From a virus: a stretch of DNA of 22,585 nt. A program made the translations under genes and the position numbers. The stretch is taken from IMG/VR virus record IMGVR_UViG_3300006805_002151, positions 1 through 22,585 of that record. The stretch is one strand, 5' to 3'. Every line of letters starts with the position of its first letter. Position 1 is the first letter of the stretch. The notes beneath the pieces are model-generated. The model searched no databases, was not told the DNA's origin, and saw only the letters and a list, made by a program, of their open reading frames with translations. Shown one piece after another: positions 8,937 to 15,991 of this stretch.

Positions 8937-8967
8937 TAACCACAACAACAAATGTTGCCTGTGGTTA
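8937..8967 (+). promoter_or_regulatory. Competing upstream hairpin after the capsid gene
   Basis: TAACCACA (8937-8944) is exactly complementary to TGTGGTTA (8960-8967), and inside it CAAC (8946-8949) pairs with GTTG (8954-8957) around an AAAT loop. The 3' arm is also part of the 5' arm of the longer hairpin at 8953-9002, so the two folds exclude one another. This is the layout of an attenuator-like or otherwise switching RNA. Confidence 0.45.
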
Positions 8968-9002
8968 TGAGGGATTCGATGCCTTCTTAACCATAGGTAA
9001 CA
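8953..9002 (+). promoter_or_regulatory. Long RNA hairpin between capsid and exported-protein genes
   Basis: Bases 8953-8973 pair with 8982-9002 in 20 of 21 positions (three G-U pairs, one T-T mismatch at 8968/8987) around the 8-base loop ATTCGATG. It is followed by an A run, not a T run, so it is not a + strand intrinsic terminator. It ends 14 bases before the ATG at 9017. Likely roles are message processing, 3'-end protection of capsid mRNA or control of the downstream start. Confidence 0.65.
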
Positions 9003-9016
9003 AAAAAAACATAAAC

Positions 9017-9508
9017 ATGAAAAATCTATTAATCGTATCAATTGCACTAGCAATTATCGCACTGTCGTTTACAGTATTCTCTAAAGAGGCTATTCGAGTA
9101 AGCGGTACATCTAACTTTAGCGACATTACTTTAACAGGTAATTTAACTACAGGTGGATCATATGCAACAACTACTTCATCTTCATCAAACTCAGTTCTAT
9201 TTGAACGAGATATCTCTGGATATTCTGTTATCGTAGTTACAGGTGCTTCTTCAACAGCAACAACTGTTTTAAAACTTCCTGCAACATCAACTATTACAAA
9301 TCTTATCCCCAATTCAGGAGATACATACCGATTTACAATTGTAAACGCAACTACTACAGGTGTATCTACGCTTACAATTACTACAAATACAGGAATTGCA
9401 ATGCGAGTAGCAAGTTCTACTCCAATTGTTCCTGTAAATGGAAATGCAGTAGTTACACTTATTAGAAAGGCAAATACAGATGTGATTGCTAACGTAGAAA
9501 ACTACTAA
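9017..9508 (+). CDS. Beta-rich protein with N-terminal signal/anchor segment
   Basis: 163 residues. The N-terminus (MKN, then a hydrophobic run from about 4 to 22 ending near TVFSKEA) is a classic signal peptide or single membrane anchor. The rest is Thr/Ser-rich and beta-strand rich; the part from about 90 to 155 (DTYRFTIVNATTTG, LTITTNTG) resembles the small beta-sandwich repeats found in phage head fibres and tail fibres. Placement just after the capsid gene suggests a virion surface protein, but the signal segment implies the protein, or at least its N-terminus, enters the host membrane. Four of five arginines are CGA, as in the capsid gene. It begins after the long hairpin at 8953-9002. 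Specific function is unknown. Confidence 0.7.
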   Translation: MKNLLIVSIALAIIALSFTVFSKEAIRVSGTSNFSDITLTGNLTTGGSYATTTSSSSNSVLFERDISGYSVIVVTGASSTATTVLKLPATSTITNLIPNSGDTYRFTIVNATTTGVSTLTITTNTGIAMRVASSTPIVPVNGNAVVTLIRKANTDVIANVENY

Positions 9509-9510
9509 AT

Positions 9511-9876
9511 ATGAAACTTGTAACATCAAACGTAGGAGAAATATCTTTCAAGTATGATTCTACAATAACAATCGAGCTTGGAGCTACTCCAGTACTTGTT
9601 CCTGAATATATTGTAGAAGTACTATCTGAAAGACTCGGTGATAATATAACAGTGACTGAATCAGACGGTTCTGAAATTGAAGCACCAGAGGCTACAGAAG
9701 AAGTTGAGGAAACAAATACAGTAGAAGAAACTTTCGCAAACGAAACTGAGGAATTAACAGAAGATGCCAATGAATCAACAGAAGAAGTAGCACCAGAGGC
9801 TACAGAAGAAGTTGAGACAAAGGTTGAAGCTCCTGCTCCTAAGAAACGAGGACGACAGGCTGCTAATACAAAATAG
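9511..9876 (+). CDS. Acidic low-complexity protein with basic tail
   Basis: 121 residues. The first 50 or so form a short beta/alpha domain (KLVTSNVGEISFKYDS, VPEYIVEVLSERLG). The remainder is a disordered Glu/Thr/Ala-rich linker with an exact internal duplication (EAPEATEEVE-like, 28 bases at 9681-9708 and 9789-9816), ending in a basic KKRGRQ tail. The protein is not recognised by fold. Short proteins of this shape are common in phage head modules, where the charged tail may bind DNA or another virion protein; that role is inferred. It starts 2 bases after the previous stop. Confidence 0.7.
   Translation: MKLVTSNVGEISFKYDSTITIELGATPVLVPEYIVEVLSERLGDNITVTESDGSEIEAPEATEEVEETNTVEETFANETEELTEDANESTEEVAPEATEEVETKVEAPAPKKRGRQAANTK
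9681..9816 (+). repeat. 28-base exact direct repeat inside the acidic gene
   Basis: The same 28 bases occur at 9681-9708 and 9789-9816, 108 bases (36 codons) apart and in the same frame, encoding the APEATEEVE unit twice. Identity at third positions indicates recent duplication or slippage within the low-complexity linker. Confidence 0.9.
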
Positions 9877-9879
9877 TAT

Positions 9880-10293
9880 ATGTCTGAGAAAATCTCATAT
9901 AATCTCCCTGGCCCTGCTGGAGCAGTTACAGCACTAACTGTAACTACGACAGAAGCAGATGCACTTGTAATCACAGACTACAAGTTTCCTGAGAAGTCTC
10001 AGTTGACTGTTTATTATAAGGTAACTCTTGGATCTGCCACATCTGTGAAATTTAGATACTATTTTTCACCAGATGGAACTACGTGGTACAGAGCACCTAT
10101 TAAGAATGAATCAACAGGACTCCTTGCTGATATTCCAACAGTAGTTGATGCAACATCTCCTACGACATCTGGTGCGATCCAGACTATGGAAGATCTAGGT
10201 CTTTCTGGATGCCTTGCATTCAAAATAACAGCTCAGTCAGTAGCAGCCAGTGCAACACTGAACGTATTATCAGCCTTTGTAAGAGACAACTAA
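9880..10293 (+). CDS. Beta-sandwich virion protein, unknown
   Basis: 137 residues, all predicted strands, no signal peptide. Segments such as SQLTVYYKVTLGSATSVKFR and FSPDGTTWYRAP give the alternating pattern of a jelly-roll or Ig-like domain often present in phage virion accessory proteins. It ends in SAFVRDN. The gene lies 3 bases after the acidic gene and 3 bases before the coiled-coil gene, so it belongs to the same head/tail accessory operon. Whether it sits on the head or at the tail is not decided by the sequence. Confidence 0.65.
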   Translation: MSEKISYNLPGPAGAVTALTVTTTEADALVITDYKFPEKSQLTVYYKVTLGSATSVKFRYYFSPDGTTWYRAPIKNESTGLLADIPTVVDATSPTTSGAIQTMEDLGLSGCLAFKITAQSVAASATLNVLSAFVRDN

Positions 10294-10296
10294 TAT

Positions 10297-10902
10297 ATGG
10301 ATAAATTAATTGAACTTGTAAAACAGTTAGATGATTCTTATGCGGTGGAAAAGGAATCTTTTTCAGAGTATCTAAAAGAGCGTAATGAACTCGCAGATCT
10401 CCATTTGGCTAAATTAGCGACTATTAAGTCTGAAATTGAATCAATTAAGAGTTCTGTTGTAAATCAGCTTGAAAAAATAAATTCTGAACTTAGTACATCT
10501 GGTAAAGAATATGAACTTCTAAAAGCTAATCAACTACAGACGACAAAGAACTTTGAAGAAAAATTATCTAGTTTGAACATGTTGATTGAAGCAAAAGAAC
10601 AGACTTCTAGTGAACTAGATGTTAAAATTGAAAGTGTACAGTCTATGTATGATGCTTCTTTGATCAGAAAGAAAGAAATTTCTCAAGAGATTATTGAGGC
10701 CCAAAACCACCTTGCAGATAGAGAGAGTAAGCTCCGATCTACTGAAAATGCTATTACAGTACTTTCAAAAAAAGAAGAAGCTCTTTCCGCTACAGTTGGT
10801 GAACTTACAAGTCAAATTGACACTCTCAATACAGATATCAGAAAGAAGACTGAAACTGTAACCATATTAGAAAAGAGAGCTGCTGATATAAAAAACAAAT
10901 AG
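10297..10902 (+). CDS. Long coiled-coil protein
   Basis: 201 residues, almost entirely helical, with heptad-like hydrophobic spacing from about residue 25 to the end (repeated Ile/Leu with Glu, Lys and Ser between). No signal peptide, membrane helix or catalytic motif is seen. It could be a fibrous linker, a fibre chaperone, or an assembly scaffold for the beta-rich proteins on either side. The family is not recognised. Spacing of 3 bases upstream and 2 bases downstream shows operon membership. Confidence 0.7.
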   Translation: MDKLIELVKQLDDSYAVEKESFSEYLKERNELADLHLAKLATIKSEIESIKSSVVNQLEKINSELSTSGKEYELLKANQLQTTKNFEEKLSSLNMLIEAKEQTSSELDVKIESVQSMYDASLIRKKEISQEIIEAQNHLADRESKLRSTENAITVLSKKEEALSATVGELTSQIDTLNTDIRKKTETVTILEKRAADIKNK

Positions 10903-10904
10903 CC

Positions 10905-11348
10905 ATGGTAATGAAAACACCATCATATCAATCGTCTGATGCTCTTACGCCTACAGAGCAGGAAGAAATGATAGACCTGTTTAATAATGGAATGATTAAA
11001 CAGGTTATGCTTGGAAAAAAACTTTCTGTAAACATGAACTCAACAGCAGATCAAGCTATCATCATAAATAGCTCGAACTATGTAATTAGGCGTATTCTTG
11101 TTACAAATGCTTCTGCCTCTCTTACATTGGGAGCTGGAGGTATTTATACAGCAGCCTCTAAAGGTGGAGTTGCGGTTGTAGCAGCAGGACAAGTGTATTC
11201 AGCCCTAACTGGTGCTGCTAAAATACTTGATTTAACACTTGCTGTGACTGATAGACGAACAGAAAATACTCTTTATCTATCGTTAACAACTGGACTCGGA
11301 AGTGCTGCTACTGCTGATGTTTACATCTTCGGAGATAGATTAGATTAA
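10905..11348 (+). CDS. Beta-rich virion protein with N-terminal TPSYQ motif
   Basis: 147 residues. A short N-terminal tag (KTPSYQSSDALTPTEQ) leads into a beta-sandwich region (VIRRILVTNASASLTLGAGG and TLYLSLTTGLGSAATADVY), a pattern frequently seen in phage structural proteins. The TPSYQ tag is shared with the next gene. There are two in-frame starts, 10905 and 10911; the second gives a length of tag more like the neighbour's. I keep the longer form because it is only 2 bases from the previous stop. Likely a fibre base or head-fibre protein, inferred. Confidence 0.65.
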   Translation: MVMKTPSYQSSDALTPTEQEEMIDLFNNGMIKQVMLGKKLSVNMNSTADQAIIINSSNYVIRRILVTNASASLTLGAGGIYTAASKGGVAVVAAGQVYSALTGAAKILDLTLAVTDRRTENTLYLSLTTGLGSAATADVYIFGDRLD

Positions 11349-11352
11349 AACC

Positions 11353-11691
11353 ATGCCTTTTAACACACCATCATATCAAGAAGCTGGTGCTACTAGGTTT
11401 ATTGACCTGAGCGATGTACCAGGGTCATATTCTGGACAAGGAGGAAAAAATGTAGCTGTTAAAGCAACAGAAGACGGTCTTGAATTTGTTACAGCAAATG
11501 GTGTCTCATTTGAGACTCCTACTGGAGCAATCAATGATTCAAACGTAACCTTTGTTGTATTAAACATACCTAAGTTTATAGTATTAAATGGTTCTGTATA
11601 TTTCGAGAATGATGGATATACACGCTCAACTCTTACATTAACATTAAACATAGTTCCAGCTACTGGCTCGACACTTAAATCTGCATACTAA
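11353..11691 (+). CDS. Short tail-fibre-like protein
   Basis: 112 residues. After the NTPSYQ tag it has DLSDVPGSYSGQGGKNVAV and ATEDGLEFV, the motif common at the start of phage tail-fibre shafts. The following region (ETPTGAINDSNVTFVVLN, then a terminal GSTLKSAY) matches a small beta domain found in many fibre proteins. It therefore looks like a stand-alone fibre head or adaptor rather than a full receptor-binding fibre. It is followed after 2 bases by the large S74 fibre gene, and the two probably work together. Family resemblance is from memory of fibre motifs. Confidence 0.7.
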   Translation: MPFNTPSYQEAGATRFIDLSDVPGSYSGQGGKNVAVKATEDGLEFVTANGVSFETPTGAINDSNVTFVVLNIPKFIVLNGSVYFENDGYTRSTLTLTLNIVPATGSTLKSAY

Positions 11692-11693
11692 AC

Positions 11694-14555
11694 ATGAAAA
11701 ATAAAACTAAAAAAATAATATTACTTTTATTAGCTATATTTTTCATACCATTTAGTGTTCAGGCTTTAATTGCCTATCCATTAAATCAAGGAGGTACAGG
11801 CTGGGATACATCTACAAAAGGGGATCTATTGGTTGGTACAAGTTCAATATCTAAATATTCAAGGCTTCCAGTGGGAGCTAATGGGTATTTACTTACAGCT
11901 TCTTCTACTTCACCTATTGGATTGGTGTGGGTAGCTACCTCTACGCTTGGAATTATAAGTGGGTCAAATGCAACAACTACATGGCTTGTAGGTAACGGAT
12001 TTCTATACACAGCAACCTCAACCGACGGTGCAAAAGCCTCTTATTTTATTGCAACATCAACAACCGCTTCATCTACTTTTACAAATGGATTTGAAACACC
12101 ATCTGCACGTGCATTAACATCAGCAGGACTTGGTATTTATGCTGGAAACAGCACGCTTGTCGGTCTGTTAGGAGCGGGAAATACAGCAAATGTAGCTTGG
12201 TACGGTTCACACACTATGGCTGGTAATTTAATAGTTGACACAAATACTCTGTATGTAAATTCAACAACAGATAATGTAAGTATTGGCACAACAACAGGAA
12301 ATGCAAAACTTACTGTGCAGGGGACGACAGGTTCAGCAGACAATATTTTAACTGTTTCATCATCAACAAACCCTTTTTATCAAATACTCTCAAACGGTAA
12401 TCAGAGGTGGGGAACAGTTGGAAATGGAGTTGGAGAAAAGTATGCTTTTGACGGAAGTATTCGTATTGCAGCAAACACATCATCTATAGCAACAGGTGCA
12501 GGAACGACACCAAATGGTATATGGAGCTTTGGAGTTACTGACTTTATATTTACTCCTGATAATGGTGGTACTGGAAATAGCTTTTATATGAAAGGTACTA
12601 CTGGTAGCTTTGGTATAGGTACATCTACACCTATTTCAACATTGTCGGTTAAGGGATACGCAGGGGTAGACCTTGTAACAATTGCATCATCAACAGGTGC
12701 ACGATTGTTTAATATTTTGCAAAACGGAAATGTCGGTATTGGAGTTACTACACCATTGTATCCACTGCACGTGGTTGGTACTGGATATGTTTCAAATATA
12801 CTCGGTGTTGGTGCCGTTCCGTCTGGTTCGTATAACTTTGAAGTAACAGGTGCGTCAAACTTTACTAGCACAACCTATTTTAGAGGGATAACATATCATT
12901 TTAACAATATAAATAACTATTTTGGAATGCACGCAGTTGGCACTGTTAATAAAATATTTACAACAGCAGCTTCGACAAATAAAGATATTGTCATACAACC
13001 AGGTGATGTTACATCAGCTACGTTTGCCTTCGGTGGAAATGTCGGTATCGGCTCGACCACTCCAAATGCTCTATTTGTGGTTTCAGGTACAACAACATCT
13101 CCTACAAATGATCTGTTCGTGGTTGCTTCTTCGAGCAATGCACAATTCCTAACTATTAAAAGTACAGGGAATGTAGGGGTTGGTTCATCATCACCTGTTG
13201 CAAAACTTACAGTTGTTGGCACTGCATCATCACCAACTGCTACACTTTTAAATGTTGCATCGTCTTCAAATGCTTCAATACTTAGTGTGACAAGTATAGG
13301 AAATGTAGGGATTGGTTCTACTTCTCCATCAAATACGTTGTTTGTACAAGGAAGGGCTGGGGCAGATCCATTTGTTGTGGCAAGTTCTACAGGAACAAAT
13401 TTATTGACATTATTGCAAAATGGCTATTTTGGTATTGGAATTAGTCCAGCAATTACATTAGATGTATATGGTGCAGGTACTGCTATTGGAAGAATTGGGA
13501 ACCCAAATGGATCTTTTTCTATGGGTTTTGATGGATCTGGTGGATATTTCCAACCATTTACAGCTTCAAAGGGATTTTACTTTTACAACGCCGCTGGTAC
13601 AAGTTACATGGGTGTATCTGGGGCAGGAGGAGTTGGGGTAAATACAACATCTCCAGGATCAACATTCTCAGTTAACGGCTCTGCTTCATTGGGGACATAC
13701 GCAACTAATGCCGCTCCGTCAAACGGTTTGGTTGTGTCTGGTAATGTTGGTATTGGAACTACAACTGTGTCCGAAAAATTAACTGTAGCATCAGGAAATG
13801 TATTATTAACAGGAGAATATGCACTTAAATGGACAGGTGGTTCACAGCTCTACGAACAGACGGCGGCGGTTTCAGGTGTTGATCGAATGATCTATCGACC
13901 AAATGGAGATAGATTTGATGTTATTACTGAAAACGGTGCCAGTTTTATGGCAGGTTTTAGATTAGGAGAAATAAACTTATATACAAATGGTACAAGTAGA
14001 TTATATTTAGATGGTACTGGAAATGTTGGTATTGCATCTTCTACTCCTAACTATAATTTATCAGTAACTGGTACTGTTGCTTTTCCTACTTTGACATCAT
14101 CAGGTACAGGTAATGCCGTTTGTATTTCAACTGTAGGACAAATCTTGAATGCAGGAGGTGGTACTTGTACACCATCTTCAATCAAGTTTAAGGAAAATGT
14201 TGACACTCTAAAGCAAGGCACAGCCCTTAGTATCATATCAAAGCTCCGCAGTGTCTCGTTTGACTATAAGGAAAAGCAAGCATTTGAAACTAATCACTCA
14301 TATGGAATGATTGCAGAAGAAGTAGAAAAGATTGATAAAAATCTTGTTGATTATGACGTAAACGGTGAAGTGTACAGTATTCATTTTGAGAAGGTTACAG
14401 GACTTCTTGTACAGGCTGTAAATGAACTTGCACAAAGCAAAGGAATGGTAAATGCTAAACGATCAACTGAAGAAAACTATCAGTGGATAATCATCGGACT
14501 TCTTGCCATAGGGTATATCCGATTAAATCGAAAAATTAACAAATTAACAAAATAA
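11694..14555 (+). CDS. Exported repeat fibre with S74 self-cleaving chaperone domain
   Basis: 953 residues. Residues 1-24 are a strong signal peptide (MKNKTKK, a Leu/Ile/Phe-rich core, then SVQA). A GGTGWDTSTKGDLLVG fibre motif follows at 33-48. About ten GxVGIGTTTP-type repeats start near 195, 307, 347, 449, 493, 537, 579, 647, 684 and 777, each followed by LxVxG. The S74 intramolecular chaperone domain spans about 827-915 (SSIKFKENV; GMIAEEVEKI). Known S74 proteins trimerise and cleave themselves with a Ser-Lys dyad five residues apart; Ser828 and Lys833 fit, so cleavage before Ser828 is predicted. A membrane helix (931-943) then a basic tail end the protein, an unusual combination in a phage fibre. 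It may be a virion fibre or a protein displayed on the infected cell. Confidence 0.85.
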   Translation: MKNKTKKIILLLLAIFFIPFSVQALIAYPLNQGGTGWDTSTKGDLLVGTSSISKYSRLPVGANGYLLTASSTSPIGLVWVATSTLGIISGSNATTTWLVGNGFLYTATSTDGAKASYFIATSTTASSTFTNGFETPSARALTSAGLGIYAGNSTLVGLLGAGNTANVAWYGSHTMAGNLIVDTNTLYVNSTTDNVSIGTTTGNAKLTVQGTTGSADNILTVSSSTNPFYQILSNGNQRWGTVGNGVGEKYAFDGSIRIAANTSSIATGAGTTPNGIWSFGVTDFIFTPDNGGTGNSFYMKGTTGSFGIGTSTPISTLSVKGYAGVDLVTIASSTGARLFNILQNGNVGIGVTTPLYPLHVVGTGYVSNILGVGAVPSGSYNFEVTGASNFTSTTYFRGITYHFNNINNYFGMHAVGTVNKIFTTAASTNKDIVIQPGDVTSATFAFGGNVGIGSTTPNALFVVSGTTTSPTNDLFVVASSSNAQFLTIKSTGNVGVGSSSPVAKLTVVGTASSPTATLLNVASSSNASILSVTSIGNVGIGSTSPSNTLFVQGRAGADPFVVASSTGTNLLTLLQNGYFGIGISPAITLDVYGAGTAIGRIGNPNGSFSMGFDGSGGYFQPFTASKGFYFYNAAGTSYMGVSGAGGVGVNTTSPGSTFSVNGSASLGTYATNAAPSNGLVVSGNVGIGTTTVSEKLTVASGNVLLTGEYALKWTGGSQLYEQTAAVSGVDRMIYRPNGDRFDVITENGASFMAGFRLGEINLYTNGTSRLYLDGTGNVGIASSTPNYNLSVTGTVAFPTLTSSGTGNAVCISTVGQILNAGGGTCTPSSIKFKENVDTLKQGTALSIISKLRSVSFDYKEKQAFETNHSYGMIAEEVEKIDKNLVDYDVNGEVYSIHFEKVTGLLVQAVNELAQSKGMVNAKRSTEENYQWIIIGLLAIGYIRLNRKINKLTK
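12276..14062 (+). repeat. Tandem GNVGIGTTTP-type coding repeats
   Basis: About ten imperfect copies of a short unit coding for GNVGIG(T/S)(T/S)(T/S)P plus LxVxG recur through the S74 fibre gene, with irregular spacing of roughly 35 to 110 residues. Near-identical DNA (GGAAATGTCGGTAT, GGAAATGTAGGG) is seen in several. They probably form beta-helical or jelly-roll shaft segments. Confidence 0.75.
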
Positions 14556-14557
14556 AT

Positions 14558-14815
14558 ATGGAAAAAGAAATAAACAATAAAGTAGAAGAAACAAATGCAG
14601 TGTTTCTTAAAAAGGCAGAGATGAGAATCGAAGACGTATCTGCAAATGAAGTATTAAAGACTCCTACAACAAAAAAGATTGTTATTCAACCATCTGATAT
14701 AATAGTTACACCGCCAGCTATTGAATATACTCTTGAGACATGTATTTCAAACCGAGATACCGCTCAAGCAGAAGTTGATAAATGGCAAGGTTATATTAAC
14801 GAAATACAAAAATAA
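14558..14815 (+). CDS. Hypothetical 85-residue protein
   Basis: Not recognised. The charged N-terminal half (EKEINNKVEETNAVFLKK) and middle segment (KKIVIQPSDIIVTPP) lead to a C-terminal helix (LETCISNRDTAQAEVDKWQ). There is no signal peptide or membrane span. It follows the S74 fibre gene after 2 bases and precedes a membrane protein after 2 bases; a fibre-assembly chaperone or lysis accessory would suit the position, but nothing in the sequence decides. Confidence 0.65.
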   Translation: MEKEINNKVEETNAVFLKKAEMRIEDVSANEVLKTPTTKKIVIQPSDIIVTPPAIEYTLETCISNRDTAQAEVDKWQGYINEIQK

Positions 14816-14817
14816 GC

Positions 14818-15003
14818 ATGAAAAAAATAACAGTAATCACTCTCATAATCGGTATCGTAGTAGGTTCGTGTATTACACTTACTTATTTGGCTATGCGGAG
14901 CACTATGGCTCTTGCAGATAGTGTAAATAAACAAGGTCAGGCAATAGTTGAAATCACAAACTTTATCAATAAGAGCATTGAAGCTCAGAAGGCTACTAAA
15001 TAA
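14818..15003 (+). CDS. Small membrane protein, lysis-cassette candidate
   Basis: 61 residues: KK then a hydrophobic span from about 4 to 25, then a short amphipathic helix with Lys near the end. A VGSC at 15-18 loosely resembles a lipobox, but hydrophobic residues continue past the Cys, so a plain membrane anchor is more likely. Its position two genes before the amidase suggests a lysis role such as a spanin- or antiholin-like protein; this is inferred from context only. Confidence 0.65.
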   Translation: MKKITVITLIIGIVVGSCITLTYLAMRSTMALADSVNKQGQAIVEITNFINKSIEAQKATK

Positions 15004-15005
15004 TC

Positions 15006-15350
15006 ATGGATTCTAAAGACATCAAGTCAATAGTAGATCAACTTGCCTCTCATATAGAGGAGCAAGTAAAAACTACCATATATGAACATGGTGTCCTTAA
15101 AGACAAGGAAGTCAGCGGACTGCATAGAGAGATTAATGCAAAGTTAGGTGCACTGACCTCAAACATGGAGGTTGTAAGTAAGACAGTATCAAACCATGAT
15201 GAGGTTATACAGGAACTCAGACAGTTATACAAAACCGCAGGGACTATTAAAAAGTTCTTCATAACAATAATCGTAGGTGTTCCAAGTCTTGCTGCGTTTG
15301 TAGCAGGAGTTGCATATATCTATCATGTAATTTTCCCACTCAATGATTAA
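15006..15350 (+). CDS. XhlA-like membrane protein, lysis module
   Basis: 114 residues. A helical, charged N-terminal part with coiled-coil spacing (about 20-80) is followed by a single membrane span (FITIIVGVPSLAAFVAGVAYIY, about 87-108). This coiled coil plus C-terminal anchor layout resembles the XhlA proteins that sit beside holin and amidase genes in PBSX-like lysis cassettes. Its stop overlaps the amidase start by 8 bases, which couples the two. It may anchor or time the lysis proteins. Confidence 0.65.
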   Translation: MDSKDIKSIVDQLASHIEEQVKTTIYEHGVLKDKEVSGLHREINAKLGALTSNMEVVSKTVSNHDEVIQELRQLYKTAGTIKKFFITIIVGVPSLAAFVAGVAYIYHVIFPLND

Positions 15351-15936
15351 AAATATAATTGTCCATCATTCATCTGCACCAGAATCTGCACCATATATAG
15401 ACGGAAGAAACTATACTCTTGCCATGTGTAATTCAGATCATAAAGTTCGTTTTAACATGAAATCAAGTTTAGGATGGTACATTGGCTATCATTATTTTAT
15501 TGACTCTTTTGGAAAAGTAACACAAACAAGAATAGATACAGAGGAAGGTGCTCACTGTAAAGGGTATAACAATACTGCCTATGACAAAATATACCACCCA
15601 GAGACACTTTCTGTTGGTATATGCCTAGTTGGTAACTTCGATAGCGTACTCCCCACAGAAGCCCAAATTTCAAGCCTGACAGGTCTTTTAAAACAACTTG
15701 TTGATAAATATGGGATAGATTTAAAAAATATTGTTCCACATAGAGCACATGCAGTTAAAACATGTTATGGAAATAAGCTAAAAGAATCATGGGCTAGAGA
15801 TTTGTTTGTTCAAAAGTCTGTCCAGACTATTCCAACTCCAGTCGTGACAGCTGAAACATGGCAAGATAAATTCCATAAGATAATGCTCGCCTCTGGCTTT
15901 ATTGTGAAAGATGGTAAATATGTCTGGAATAAATAA
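15343..15936 (+). CDS. N-acetylmuramoyl-L-alanine amidase (endolysin)
   Basis: 197 residues of the Amidase_2/PGRP family, to which T7 lysozyme belongs; it cuts the bond between muramic acid and the first L-alanine of peptidoglycan. Zinc ligands expected from the family are present: His8 in IIVHHS, His133 in PHRAHAVKTC and Cys141, with Lys139 matching the T7 catalytic lysine. GYHYFID (49-55), GAHCKGYN (70-76) and VGICLVGNF (91-99) fit the fold. After about 155 comes a Thr/Pro/Val linker and a 40-residue C-terminal domain that may bind the wall but is not recognised. There is no signal peptide, so release depends on a holin. The start lies within the previous gene, 8 bases before its stop. Confidence 0.9.
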   Translation: MIKNIIVHHSSAPESAPYIDGRNYTLAMCNSDHKVRFNMKSSLGWYIGYHYFIDSFGKVTQTRIDTEEGAHCKGYNNTAYDKIYHPETLSVGICLVGNFDSVLPTEAQISSLTGLLKQLVDKYGIDLKNIVPHRAHAVKTCYGNKLKESWARDLFVQKSVQTIPTPVVTAETWQDKFHKIMLASGFIVKDGKYVWNK

Positions 15937-15957
15937 ATTCTATACCTGGGGATAACT

Positions 15958-15973
15958 ATAATAAGTTTATTAT
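15958..15973 (+). repeat. AT-rich palindrome ATAATAA-GT-TTATTAT
   Basis: A perfect 7+7-base inverted repeat with a 2-base centre sits 22 bases after the amidase stop and overlaps a bare TATAAT (15957-15962) that lacks TG and a -35. It could be an operator over a weak promoter, a DNA-bending site or a weak hairpin. No T tract follows, so it is not a good terminator. Confidence 0.4.
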
Positions 15974-15991
15974 GTTATTCTTTGTGTATAA

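Noticed and set aside
8953-9002. Intrinsic terminator
   Set aside because: The hairpin is followed by A residues on the + strand, and there is no minus-strand gene reading into it, so the terminator model lacks a T tract in a useful place.
9489-9974. Minus-strand open frame of 161 codons
   Set aside because: It is the reverse of the acidic Glu/Thr-rich gene and its neighbour; its Ser/Val-rich product reflects that composition.
14695-14703. TGATATAAT as a sixth extended -10 promoter
   Set aside because: It lies in the middle of a coding gene, far (115 bases) from the next start, without a -35; it may be chance.
14721-14921. Plus-strand 66-codon frame across two small genes
   Set aside because: It overlaps two better placed genes in another frame and its product shows no motif.
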